Source: JAUREX01 sp044356825 (lineage in GTDB: Bacteria > Pseudomonadota > Alphaproteobacteria > Rhodobacterales > Rhodobacteraceae). From it: a stretch of DNA of 5,499 nt. Each line of letters starts with the position of its first letter. Position 1 is the stretch's first letter. The translations under genes and the position numbers were made by a program. The DNA lies in contig JBIKVM010000195.1 of the NCBI GenBank assembly GCA_044356825.1, forward strand, positions 1-5,499, read 5' to 3'. Positions 1-5,499 of the stretch are shown one piece after another. Below the pieces are notes generated by a model. The model worked only from the letters and a program-made list of their open reading frames with translations. It was not told the DNA's origin and ran no database searches.

Positions 1-83
1 TTGGCTAGCCCAGCTCGCGGGGGGGGCCGCCCCCCCCGGGGGGGGGGGGGGGGGGGGGCCCCCCCCCCCCCCCCCCCCCGCCC
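1..83. repeat. G/C homopolymer block with perfect G21-C21 palindrome
   Basis: After 18 ordinary bases the sequence is G8 (19-26), CCG, C8 (30-37), G21 (38-58) and C21 (59-79), then normal coding-type composition. The first part is a perfect 8-bp stem with a 3-base loop. The second is a perfect palindrome centred between 58 and 59. No gene is visible here. Homopolymers of equal length on either side of a symmetry point are hard to maintain and to sequence, so an assembly or contig-end artefact is the simplest explanation. If real, the 19-37 hairpin could end an upstream transcript. Confidence 0.85.
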
Positions 84-111
84 TTGCCGCCCGAACCCTT
101 GGCACTAATCT
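84..111 (+). promoter_or_regulatory. possible weak promoter for the DUF2256 gene
   Basis: TTGCCG at 84-89 is followed after 16 bases by TAATCT at 106-111. This resembles a sigma-70 -35/-10 pair, but the -10 match is poor. The expected transcription start, about 7 bases after the -10, falls at or near the ATG at 118. No Shine-Dalgarno sequence precedes that ATG, which would fit a leaderless message. This is pattern matching only. Confidence 0.2.
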
Positions 112-117
112 CCGTCC

Positions 118-306
118 ATGCCCCCGATGCGCCGCAAGTCCGACCTTCCCGTCAAGCCCTGCGCCACCTGCGGCCGCCCGATGGTCTGGCGCCGCCGCTG
201 GGCCAAGGTGTGGGACGACGTGCGCCACTGCTCCGACCGATGCCGTGGAACGCGCGCCGTGCGTGCCGGAGATGGGGGCGCGCCGCCCAGCGCGCCCAAG
301 ACCTAG
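118..306 (+). CDS. DUF2256 domain-containing small zinc-ribbon-like protein
   Basis: This 62-residue basic protein matches the DUF2256 pattern: a KSDLP opening, Cys15-x-x-Cys18 followed by GRPMVWRRRW, then WDDVRHCS and Cys38-x-x-x-Cys42. The four cysteines probably bind one zinc ion. The family is widespread in bacteria and has no established function; a nucleic-acid role is only a guess from the basic charge and the zinc-ribbon-like layout. The tail after residue 45 is Gly/Ala/Pro-rich and probably disordered. Neither ATG 118 nor ATG 127 has a clear ribosome binding site; starting at 127 would give 59 residues and is equally plausible. The gene converges on the nucleotidase gene, and the two stop codons overlap in one CTAG. 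Confidence 0.85.
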   Translation: MPPMRRKSDLPVKPCATCGRPMVWRRRWAKVWDDVRHCSDRCRGTRAVRAGDGGAPPSAPKT

Positions 307-2147
307 AAGCGCACCGTCAGCGCAAGGGGCCCGCCCGCGCGCGTGCGCTCCACGTAGATGTCTTGAGGAAGGGCCGGGTCACCGAGGCAGACGCGCGCGG
401 CGAGCGGGGCAAGCAGGGTGCGCAGCGTTCCGGCCCCGCCGCGCAGCCGCCAGACCGGTCCGGGCGCCAGCCGGATCGGCGCGCCGGTCGCCAGGCGGGC
501 GAGCAATGCCTCGCGCAGGCCACCTAGGGCGTCGAAGAGATGCGCGCCGTCCGGAGTAGGTGGAAATCCCCCCCCCCCGCTCAGCCGGTAACCGCTTGCC
601 GCCAGAACGAATCGATCGGCGTCGTGTACGCGCCTGCCGCGATGGCTGAGGTCGCGGATCACGCGCCCGCCGCCCTCTGCCCGCGCCCCGAGATCGATCT
701 CGTAGTGCAATCCCTCGATCGTGTCGAAGGTATAGAGCACCGCGTCCGTGCGCAGGAGGGGCGAGGCGCGCCCGTCGGCGGCCGACGGCTCGGCGAAGAT
801 GCGGCTTGCATGCTCGAGCCAGAGCCGAAGCCCCGCGCCGTCGATCAGCCGCGCGGCGATCGTGTTGGGATAGGGACAGAGATCGTGCAGGTGCGCCATG
901 CGCAGCGGGCCGGGTGGGATGTCCGTCGCCGGTCCGGTGCCGTCGCCACTCGCAGCCCGATAGGGTGCCGCGGCCGACAGAACCGGCAACTCCGCGAAGG
1001 GCCCGTCCCGGAGCGCGCGCTCGACGGCTTCGGCCTGTACCGCCGCGACAAGCCGCACCGCCGGGGCAGGGGCGAGCGCGCAGAGATGGGTATGCAGATG
1101 CACGGCAGTTTCTCCGACGGGGGCCCGGATCGCGGCAAGCGTCGCCCGGTGGGCAGGTCCGGCAAGGTCGATCAAGCGGCGCGAGATACCGCGCCGCGTG
1201 CGCTCGCCCTCGAGACGGTCGCGGGCATCGAGGCAGCGCGCCTCGCTGCACAGGATCTGCCAGCGCCCTTCCGGCCCGCGACCAAGCACGAGATCGATCA
1301 GACCAAGATGGGTTCCCCCGGACCCCGGCATCACGATCGGGGCGTGCCCTCCGGGTCTCGCCCGTTGCATCGGCGCAGGCGGCGCGCTGCTGTCTGCCGG
1401 CGGATGGACGCCATGGGTGTGCCCCGCCACCACCGCATCGACCCCAGGCAACGCCGCGACGGCATCCGCAATGGCCTCGTCGCGGCGCGGGCGCTGCTCG
1501 GGGTCTTGCGGCAGGCCGGAATGGCACAGGACCACCACCAGATCTGCCCCCCGCGCCCGAAGGTTTTGCACCGCCTCGGCGACCGCGGGCAGGATCGGGC
1601 GCACCTCGGCACGGCCGGCAAGATGGGCCCGATCCCAGACCATGACCTGCGGAGGCAACGCGCCGGTAACCCCGAGGCGCAGGCAAGAACCATCGCTCAG
1701 GCGGCGCTCGAGGATGACGTCGGGCTGGATTGGCGGGGCCCCAGCAACCCGCAGCGCGAGGTTTGCAGAAACAACGGCGAAGCGGGCAGCCGAGAGAGCG
1801 TCCGCCAGGACCCGAATCCCGAAGCTGAACTCGTGATTGCCCAGCGTGGCGGCATCGTAGCCGAGGGCGTTCATCGCGGCGATCATCGGATGGGCGCGCA
1901 CCGCCGCTGGCCCTGAGGCAACGATCAGATCCCCAAGCGCGTTGCCCTCGAGAAAATCGCCGTTGTCGAGCAGCACGCAGGCGTCGGCACCCTGCCGGAG
2001 ACGCTCGACGATGCGGGCGATCCGGGCAAGGCCGGTTGCAGGGGCGGCGCGGTCGGCGATGTAGTCGTGGGGATGGATCTGCAGGTGCAGGTCCGAGGTC
2101 GCAAGCACCCGCAAGAGATGCTCATCGCCGCTGGAGCCACTGCGCAT
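303..2147 (-). CDS. metallophosphatase/5'-nucleotidase, CpdB (2',3'-cyclic-nucleotide 2'-phosphodiesterase) type
   Basis: This 614-residue protein has the two-domain CpdB/UshA architecture. The N-terminal calcineurin-like metallophosphatase domain (about 12-290) carries the metal-site motifs Asp19-Leu-His21, Gly63-Asp64, GNHE at 103-106, His209 in VVVLCHSG and GHTH at 242-245. The C-terminal nucleotidase domain (about 340-530) has SAAAPY, PNTIAARL, YTFDTIEG (472-479) and SGGGGFP (523-529). Phe451 and Phe474 sit where family members stack on the nucleobase. Relatives hydrolyse 2',3'-cyclic nucleotides and 3'- or 5'-nucleotides to nucleoside and phosphate, usually in the periplasm. No signal peptide is visible from any start, so this protein may be cytoplasmic. 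ATG 2147 places the N terminus about ten residues before the first beta strand. GTG 2177 has a better ribosome site (AGGA, 10-base spacing) and would add 10 residues. An 11-base G tract on the coding strand encodes the GGGG motif. Exact substrate is uncertain. Confidence 0.9.
   Translation of the reverse strand: MRSGSSGDEHLLRVLATSDLHLQIHPHDYIADRAAPATGLARIARIVERLRQGADACVLLDNGDFLEGNALGDLIVASGPAAVRAHPMIAAMNALGYDAATLGNHEFSFGIRVLADALSAARFAVVSANLALRVAGAPPIQPDVILERRLSDGSCLRLGVTGALPPQVMVWDRAHLAGRAEVRPILPAVAEAVQNLRARGADLVVVLCHSGLPQDPEQRPRRDEAIADAVAALPGVDAVVAGHTHGVHPPADSSAPPAPMQRARPGGHAPIVMPGSGGTHLGLIDLVLGRGPEGRWQILCSEARCLDARDRLEGERTRRGISRRLIDLAGPAHRATLAAIRAPVGETAVHLHTHLCALAPAPAVRLVAAVQAEAVERALRDGPFAELPVLSAAAPYRAASGDGTGPATDIPPGPLRMAHLHDLCPYPNTIAARLIDGAGLRLWLEHASRIFAEPSAADGRASPLLRTDAVLYTFDTIEGLHYEIDLGARAEGGGRVIRDLSHRGRRVHDADRFVLAASGYRLSGGGGFPPTPDGAHLFDALGGLREALLARLATGAPIRLAPGPVWRLRGGAGTLRTLLAPLAARVCLGDPALPQDIYVERTRAGGPLALTVRF
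568..578. repeat. 11-base C homopolymer inside the nucleotidase gene
   Basis: Eleven consecutive C on the + strand (G on the coding strand) encode GGG GGG GGG GGA, the glycines of the conserved SGGGGFP motif at residues 524-527. The frame is open on both sides at this length. Gain or loss of one base would shift the frame and replace roughly the last 87 residues. Confidence 0.9.
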
Positions 2148-2279
2148 GCGGCTTGCCCAACTGTCCTCTGCGATCACGATAAAAATTTCCTGCAAGGCGT
2201 AACGCTCGGCGCCGGATTAGCGTAAGAGGCGGGCGAAATCCAGAGGATTCAACCATAGCGAGCATTTTTGAGTTGGGGT

Positions 2280-2308
2280 TTGCAAGCTGATCCTTCCATG
2301 GCAATACC
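2280..2308 (+). promoter_or_regulatory. possible weak promoter for nudC in the divergent gap
   Basis: The gap 2148-2341 separates two divergently transcribed genes and must hold both promoters. It is more AT-rich than its flanks, notably at 2179-2188 and 2261-2272. TTGCAA at 2280-2285 followed after 17 bases by AATACC at 2303-2308 is the best sigma-70-like pair I see toward nudC, and its -10 matches only 3 of 6 positions. A 5-bp stem (GCCCC at 2314-2318 with GGGGC at 2325-2329) lies just before the nudC ribosome site. No convincing promoter was found for the leftward gene. Confidence 0.2.
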
Positions 2309-2341
2309 GAGAAGCCCCACTGCGGGGGCCGGGGGCGCAGC

Positions 2342-3244
2342 ATGGCGTGGATGGCGGAGCTTGGCTTTGCGGGCGGCGGGGTCTCGCGCGCGGCGCACCT
2401 GAGGCGCGATGCGGCCGCGCTCTCGGCGCTGCGCGCGACACCCGAGGCTCGCGCCATCGTTCTCGCGGAGGGGCAGCCGCTCATGACCGGGGGCGAATCG
2501 CCCGAGGATCTTGCGCTGCTGCCGCTCGACCATCCGCTGCTGGCGGGGGGCGCGCCCGTCTGGCTCGGCTACGCACAGGGCCATCCTGTCTTCGCGGCGG
2601 AGATTGCAGCCGATGCGCCGGTTCCCGCGGGGCTCATCCGCGCCGATCTGCGGCCGGCCGCGGCACGGCTTGCCGCCGATGCGGGCGAGCTGGCAGCGAC
2701 GGCGCGCGCGCTGCACCTCTGGCACGACTCGCATCGTTTTTGCGCGCGCTGCGGCAGCCCGAGCGACATGGTCGATGCGGGCTGGCAACGCATTTGTCCG
2801 GCCTGCGGCGCGCATCACTTTCCGCGGACTGATCCGGTCGTCATCATGCTCATCACCGCCGGAGATCGGGCGCTGCTCGGCCGTTCGCCGGGCTGGCCCG
2901 ACCGGATGCATTCCCTTCTGGCGGGGTTCGTCGAGCCGGGTGAGACCATCGAAGCCGCAGTGCGGCGCGAGGTTGCCGAGGAAACGGGCGTCGTGGTGGG
3001 CGATGTGGGCTATGTCGCAAGCCAGCCCTGGCCCTTCCCGGCCTCGCTCATGCTTGGCTGCACGGGGCGCGCGCTCTCGACCGAGATCCACCTCGATCCG
3101 AACGAACTCGAGGCGGCGCTCTGGGTCGGGCGCGCAGAAGCTGCCGTGATCCTCGATCAGCGCCACCCGACCGTCGGTGCCCCGCGGCGTGGCGCGATCG
3201 CGCGCGTGTTGCTCGAGGGGTGGGTGGACGGGCGCCTAGGCTGA
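2342..3244 (+). CDS. nudC: NAD(+)/NADH diphosphatase NudC (Nudix hydrolase)
   Basis: This 300-residue protein has the full NudC layout. It has an N-terminal Nudix-like domain (about 5-125), a zinc ribbon with Cys134, Cys137, Cys152 and Cys155, then the catalytic Nudix domain. The Nudix box is perfect: Gly195, Glu201, Arg209-Glu210, Glu213-Glu214 and Gly216. It is followed by SQPWPFPAS (227-235), the signature that separates NADH diphosphatases from other Nudix enzymes. Family members split NAD(H) into NMN(H) and AMP in the cytoplasm, and E. coli NudC also removes NAD caps from RNA. Length is slightly above the E. coli enzyme (about 257 residues), mainly in the N-terminal part. ATG 2342 has a G-rich sequence six bases upstream (GGGGG, one mismatch to GGAGG); ATG 2351 has none. 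It is divergent from the nucleotidase gene and ends 3 bp from the end of pheA. Confidence 0.95.
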   Translation: MAWMAELGFAGGGVSRAAHLRRDAAALSALRATPEARAIVLAEGQPLMTGGESPEDLALLPLDHPLLAGGAPVWLGYAQGHPVFAAEIAADAPVPAGLIRADLRPAAARLAADAGELAATARALHLWHDSHRFCARCGSPSDMVDAGWQRICPACGAHHFPRTDPVVIMLITAGDRALLGRSPGWPDRMHSLLAGFVEPGETIEAAVRREVAEETGVVVGDVGYVASQPWPFPASLMLGCTGRALSTEIHLDPNELEAALWVGRAEAAVILDQRHPTVGAPRRGAIARVLLEGWVDGRLG

Positions 3245-3247
3245 TCT

Positions 3248-4081
3248 CTAGCCGCGGGCGCCATCGGCCGGATAGACCCCGAGCAGCGTGAAAGACGCCG
3301 AGAAATAGCGCAGTTCCTCAAGCGCGCGCGCCAGCGGCACGTCCTCGGGGTGGCCCTCGACATCGGCGAGAAACGCCGTCGCGGTGAAGGAACCGCCGAC
3401 CATGTAGCTCTCGAGCTTGGTCATGTTGACACCGTTCGTCGCGAAGCCGCCGAGCGCCTTGTAGAGGGCTGCCGGGATATTGCGCACACTGAACAGGAAC
3501 GATGTCATCATCGGCCCGGGCCCGCGGCGGCTGAGGTCGGAATCACGCGACATGATGATGAAGCGCGTCGTGTTGTTCGACTGGTCTTCGATATGGCGCG
3601 CGAGCACCTCGAGCCCGTAGATCTCGGCCGCGAGTTCGGAGGCGAGCGCCCCCATCGTCGGGTCGCCCGCCGCGGCGACGGCGCGGGCGGAACCGGCGGT
3701 GTCGCTGCCCGTGACGGGGCGGATCGCGTGATCGCGCAGGAACGATCGGCACTGTCCAAGCAAGACGGTGTGGCTCATCGCCGCACCCACCTGATCAAGC
3801 CGCGCACCGGGCAGGCCGAGCAGGTTGATGTGGACCCGCACGAAGGCCTCGTCGATGATGTGCAGCCCGCTGCCAGGCAGCAGAGCGTGCATGTCGGCCA
3901 CGCGGCCGTAGGTCGAGTTTTCGACGGGAAGTGCAGCAAGATCGGCTTCGCCGCTGCGGACCGCCTCGATTGCATCCTCGAACGTCTCGCACGGAAGCGC
4001 CTCCCAGCCGGGGCGGGCCTGTCGGCAGGCCTGATGCGAATAGGCGCCAGGTTCGCCCTGGAAGGAGATCCGTCTCGGCAT
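3248..4081 (-). CDS. pheA: prephenate dehydratase (PDT-ACT)
   Basis: This 277-residue monofunctional enzyme converts prephenate to phenylpyruvate, the penultimate step of phenylalanine synthesis, in the cytoplasm. The PDT domain (about 3-180) opens with FQGEPGAYSHQA and contains PVENS (52-56) and the catalytic TRF motif Thr172-Arg173-Phe174. The C-terminal ACT domain (about 192-271) normally binds phenylalanine for feedback inhibition. Its canonical GALV and ESRP motifs appear here as AAL (204-206) and ESYM (224-227). From memory, the latter is typical of alphaproteobacterial versions, so allostery may differ from the E. coli P-protein. No chorismate mutase domain is present. ATG 4081 is chosen because GGAG (4089-4092) lies seven bases upstream and the product starts directly at the first beta strand; an upstream in-frame ATG at 4126 would add 15 unlike residues. 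Divergent from the cytochrome gene, convergent with nudC. Confidence 0.95.
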   Translation of the reverse strand: MPRRISFQGEPGAYSHQACRQARPGWEALPCETFEDAIEAVRSGEADLAALPVENSTYGRVADMHALLPGSGLHIIDEAFVRVHINLLGLPGARLDQVGAAMSHTVLLGQCRSFLRDHAIRPVTGSDTAGSARAVAAAGDPTMGALASELAAEIYGLEVLARHIEDQSNNTTRFIIMSRDSDLSRRGPGPMMTSFLFSVRNIPAALYKALGGFATNGVNMTKLESYMVGGSFTATAFLADVEGHPEDVPLARALEELRYFSASFTLLGVYPADGARG

Positions 4082-4088
4082 GTCGTGA

Positions 4089-4092
4089 CTCC
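4089..4092 (-). promoter_or_regulatory. ribosome binding site setting the pheA start
   Basis: GGAG on the minus strand lies seven bases before ATG 4081. It favours this start over the in-frame ATG at 4126. Confidence 0.65.
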
Positions 4093-4133
4093 GCTCATGG
4101 CCCGTTCCTGAGCCAGCGCGGCGCATCTACACC

Positions 4134-4163
4134 TTGAAATCCTTCGATGGAAGCGGATAGAAC
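4134..4163 (+). promoter_or_regulatory. probable sigma-70-type promoter for the cytochrome c gene
   Basis: TTGAAA (4134-4139, 5 of 6 to consensus) is followed after 18 bases by TAGAAC (4158-4163, 4 of 6), or after 16 bases by GATAGA. Transcription would start near 4170 and leave a leader of about 30 bases before ATG 4201. The element lies in the 119-bp divergent gap between pheA and the cytochrome gene; any leftward pheA promoter must lie there too, but I see no good match for it. Confidence 0.4.
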
Positions 4164-4200
4164 CCCTCGCAATGATGAAGCTCGACGGATGGGACCGGGC

Positions 4201-4713
4201 ATGTTCGACACGTTGACGATGACGAAAGTTGTGGGCGCGGTGTGCGGCGCGTTCCTTGCCTTCCTGCTGATCGGCTGGGCGGCCGAATCGCTCTATCATG
4301 GCGGACACGGTCATGAGGGAGAGCAGGCCTACACGATCGAAACGGGCGAGGACGAGCCCGCCGAGGCCGCGGCCGAGGGCCCGAGCTTTGAGGAACTGTT
4401 CGCATCCGCCGACGCGGCCGCAGGCGAGAAGCTCTGGCGCCAGTGCTCGGCCTGCCACGCGCTCGAGGCCGGCAAGAACGGGACTGGCCCCTATCTCGTC
4501 GGCGTCGTCGGCCGCGACAAGGGCTCGGTCGACGGCTTCAAGTATTCGGCGGCTCTGGCCGAGGCCGAAGGGGCATGGGAACCCGCCAACATCGACGGAT
4601 TCCTCGCCAATCCGAAGGGTTACCTTCCGGGTACCGCGATGGCCTATGCCGGGATGAAGAAAGCGCAGGATCGCGCCAACCTCATCGCCTATCTCGCGAC
4701 GGTCACGAACTGA
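4201..4713 (+). CDS. cycM: membrane-anchored class I cytochrome c (cytochrome c552/c(y) type)
   Basis: This 170-residue protein has an N-terminal membrane segment (about 9-28) that probably stays uncleaved as an anchor. A short His-rich stretch (33-39) and an acidic linker (about 40-65) follow, then a periplasmic class I cytochrome c domain (about 66-170). Heme attaches at Cys82-x-x-Cys85-His86. His86 and Met147, in GTAMAYAG, are the expected axial ligands. GPYLVGVVGR and the C-terminal NLIAYLATV helix are typical. In Paracoccus and Rhodobacter, related proteins carry electrons from the cytochrome bc1 complex to terminal oxidases or the photosynthetic reaction centre without diffusing away. 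The MFDT start matches that family, so ATG 4201 is preferred over in-frame ATGs at 4147 and 4189; the ribosome site (GGGA about seven bases upstream) is only moderate. Assignment to c552/c(y) is strong by architecture; the in vivo partner is inferred. Confidence 0.9.
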   Translation: MFDTLTMTKVVGAVCGAFLAFLLIGWAAESLYHGGHGHEGEQAYTIETGEDEPAEAAAEGPSFEELFASADAAAGEKLWRQCSACHALEAGKNGTGPYLVGVVGRDKGSVDGFKYSAALAEAEGAWEPANIDGFLANPKGYLPGTAMAYAGMKKAQDRANLIAYLATVTN

Positions 4714-4733
4714 CGCGGGCACGACGCGCCCCC

Positions 4734-4763
4734 TTGCGGTTGCGCATCGCATCGCCCTAGCAT
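4734..4763 (+). promoter_or_regulatory. possible promoter for the YejA-like gene
   Basis: TTGCGG (4734-4739) is followed after 18 bases by TAGCAT (4758-4763, 4 of 6 to TATAAT). A transcript starting near 4770 would have a leader of about 38 bases. The element lies in the 95-bp gap after the cytochrome gene, suggesting that the two genes are transcribed separately. No strong terminator is visible between them. Confidence 0.4.
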
Positions 4764-4796
4764 CCCGGCGTTCGCGGCCTATGTCGCGCTTCAGTC

Positions 4797-4802
4797 GGGA
4801 GG
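4797..4802 (+). promoter_or_regulatory. ribosome binding site setting the YejA-like start
   Basis: GGGAGG touches the in-frame ATG at 4803 directly, leaving no spacing, but lies six bases before the in-frame ATG at 4809. This makes 4809 the likely start. Confidence 0.75.
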
Positions 4803-4808
4803 ATGGCG

Positions 4809-5499
4809 ATGACGTTTGCAGGACTGGGCAGGGTTGCATCGTGGGCGGCGGCGGGCCTTATCTGGCTTGGCGGCGCGGCGGCGGCGGAGACGGTGATCCG
4901 CGCGCACGGGATCTCTACATTCGGCGATCTGAAGTATCCCGAAGGCTTTGCCCATTTCGATTACGTCAACCCCGACGCCCCCAAGGGCGGGACCTTCTCG
5001 ACCTGGGCCTTCGGCACCTTCGACAGCCTCACCCCCTACATTCTGAAGGGCAATGCGGCCGTCGGGTCGGGCGTGTTCTTCGAGTCGCTCATGAGCGGCA
5101 CGCTCGATGAGCCGGATTCGATGTATGGACTGCTCGCCCACAGCATCGAATACCCGCCGAGTCGCGAATGGGCGATCTTCCACCTGCGACCCGAGGCCCG
5201 CTTTTCCGACGGCACGGCCGTGACGGCGCACGACGTCGTCTTTTCGTTCAATGTCCTGCTCGAAAAGGGCCAGCCTGCCTACAAGGTCGTGCTGAAGGAC
5301 ATCCTCTCGGTCGAGGCGATCGACGATCTGACGGTGAAATACACCTTCGACCCTGCGGGCGCGCTGCGCGAGGCGCCGATGACGGCGGCCGGCCTGCCGG
5401 TGTTCTCGCGCGCCTATTACGAGACGCGCGACTTCGCGGAATCGACGCTCGAGCCGCCGGTGGGCTCGGGGCCCTACCTGCTCGAGGAAGTGAAGCCCG
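4809..5499 (+). CDS. YejA-like periplasmic oligopeptide-binding protein, ABC transporter (partial, 3' end outside window)
   Basis: The frame is open from ATG 4809 to the window edge, giving the first 230 residues of a protein that in this family usually reaches about 600. Residues 1-26 form a signal peptide (Arg8, a hydrophobic core rich in Ala/Leu/Trp, and a likely cut after GGAAAA before Glu27), so the mature protein is periplasmic. The mature start carries the YejA hallmark: HGISTFGDLKYPEGF (33-47), then FDYVNPDAPKGG (50-61). GTFDSLTPYILKG (69-81) and the family 5 solute-binding signature RFSDGTAVTAHDVVFSF (131-147) follow. YejA-type proteins deliver peptides to a YejBEF permease/ATPase; the E. 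coli system also takes up microcin C. In this group of bacteria such genes commonly head an operon with permease and ATPase genes, expected just beyond 5499. The upstream ATG 4803 is unlikely because it abuts the ribosome site. Specificity cannot be read from this fragment. Confidence 0.92.
   Translation, partial: MTFAGLGRVASWAAAGLIWLGGAAAAETVIRAHGISTFGDLKYPEGFAHFDYVNPDAPKGGTFSTWAFGTFDSLTPYILKGNAAVGSGVFFESLMSGTLDEPDSMYGLLAHSIEYPPSREWAIFHLRPEARFSDGTAVTAHDVVFSFNVLLEKGQPAYKVVLKDILSVEAIDDLTVKYTFDPAGALREAPMTAAGLPVFSRAYYETRDFAESTLEPPVGSGPYLLEEVKP

Noticed and set aside
379..1686. 435-residue open frame on the minus strand in another frame of the nucleotidase gene
   Set aside because: It overlaps a well-supported gene on the same strand; its Arg/Ala/Gly/Pro-rich composition is typical of a high-GC shadow frame.
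540..1916. 458-residue open frame opposite the nucleotidase gene
   Set aside because: It is antisense to a gene with clear catalytic motifs and is kept open by high GC. Its translation is Arg/Gly/Ala-rich with no recognisable domain.
2314..2329. Short stem before the nudC ribosome site as a riboswitch or attenuator
   Set aside because: Five GC pairs are expected by chance at this composition, and no aptamer-like structure is visible.
2249..3166. 305-residue open frame antisense to nudC
   Set aside because: nudC carries an exact Nudix box, zinc ribbon and SQPWPFP signature; the antisense frame has no motif and no ribosome site.
3350..4111. 253-residue open frame antisense to pheA
   Set aside because: It lies wholly over pheA, has no family features, and its composition reflects the complement of pheA codons.
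4714..4733. Possible terminator after the cytochrome gene
   Set aside because: Only a 4-bp GGGC/GCCC stem with a long loop and no T tract can be drawn; this is too weak to annotate.
3775..4839. 354-residue open frame antisense to the cytochrome gene and overlapping the pheA start
   Set aside because: It covers two confident genes and both intergenic regions with no recognisable domain; it is a GC-driven shadow.
4781..5110. 109-residue open frame starting just before the YejA-like gene
   Set aside because: It is out of frame with the clear signal peptide and YejA motifs and has no ribosome site of its own.

Overview
The window looks like chromosomal DNA of a high-GC alphaproteobacterium, most likely of the Rhodobacter/Paracoccus group (Rhodobacteraceae). 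The evidence is very strong G/C bias at third codon positions, a membrane-anchored cytochrome c opening with MFDTLTMTK as in that group's cytochrome c552/c(y) proteins, a stand-alone prephenate dehydratase with an ESYM-type ACT domain, and a YejA-like peptide-binding protein. No phage, transposon, CRISPR, tRNA or rRNA was found.

Layout. Bases 1-83 are almost pure G/C homopolymer, including a perfect G21-C21 palindrome, and may be an assembly artefact. A small DUF2256 zinc-ribbon gene (118-306, +) meets a CpdB/UshA-type nucleotidase gene (303-2147, -) tail to tail; the two stop codons share one CTAG. After a divergent gap of 194 bp comes nudC, an NAD(H) diphosphatase (2342-3244, +). It ends 3 bp from the end of the convergent pheA, prephenate dehydratase (3248-4081, -). 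A second divergent gap of 119 bp leads to a membrane-anchored class I cytochrome c (4201-4713, +). The last gene is a periplasmic oligopeptide-binding protein of the YejA type (4809 to beyond the window edge, +), cut off at 230 residues.

Function. These are mainly single-gene housekeeping units: nucleotide and NAD turnover (the nucleotidase-like protein and NudC, transcribed divergently), phenylalanine synthesis (PheA), respiratory electron transfer (cytochrome c) and peptide uptake (the YejA-like protein, probably the first gene of an ABC transporter operon). Codon use and composition are uniform and all frames are intact. I see no previously undescribed system here. The points most worth checking are the terminal G/C homopolymers, an 11-base G tract inside the nucleotidase gene, and that protein's lack of a visible export signal.
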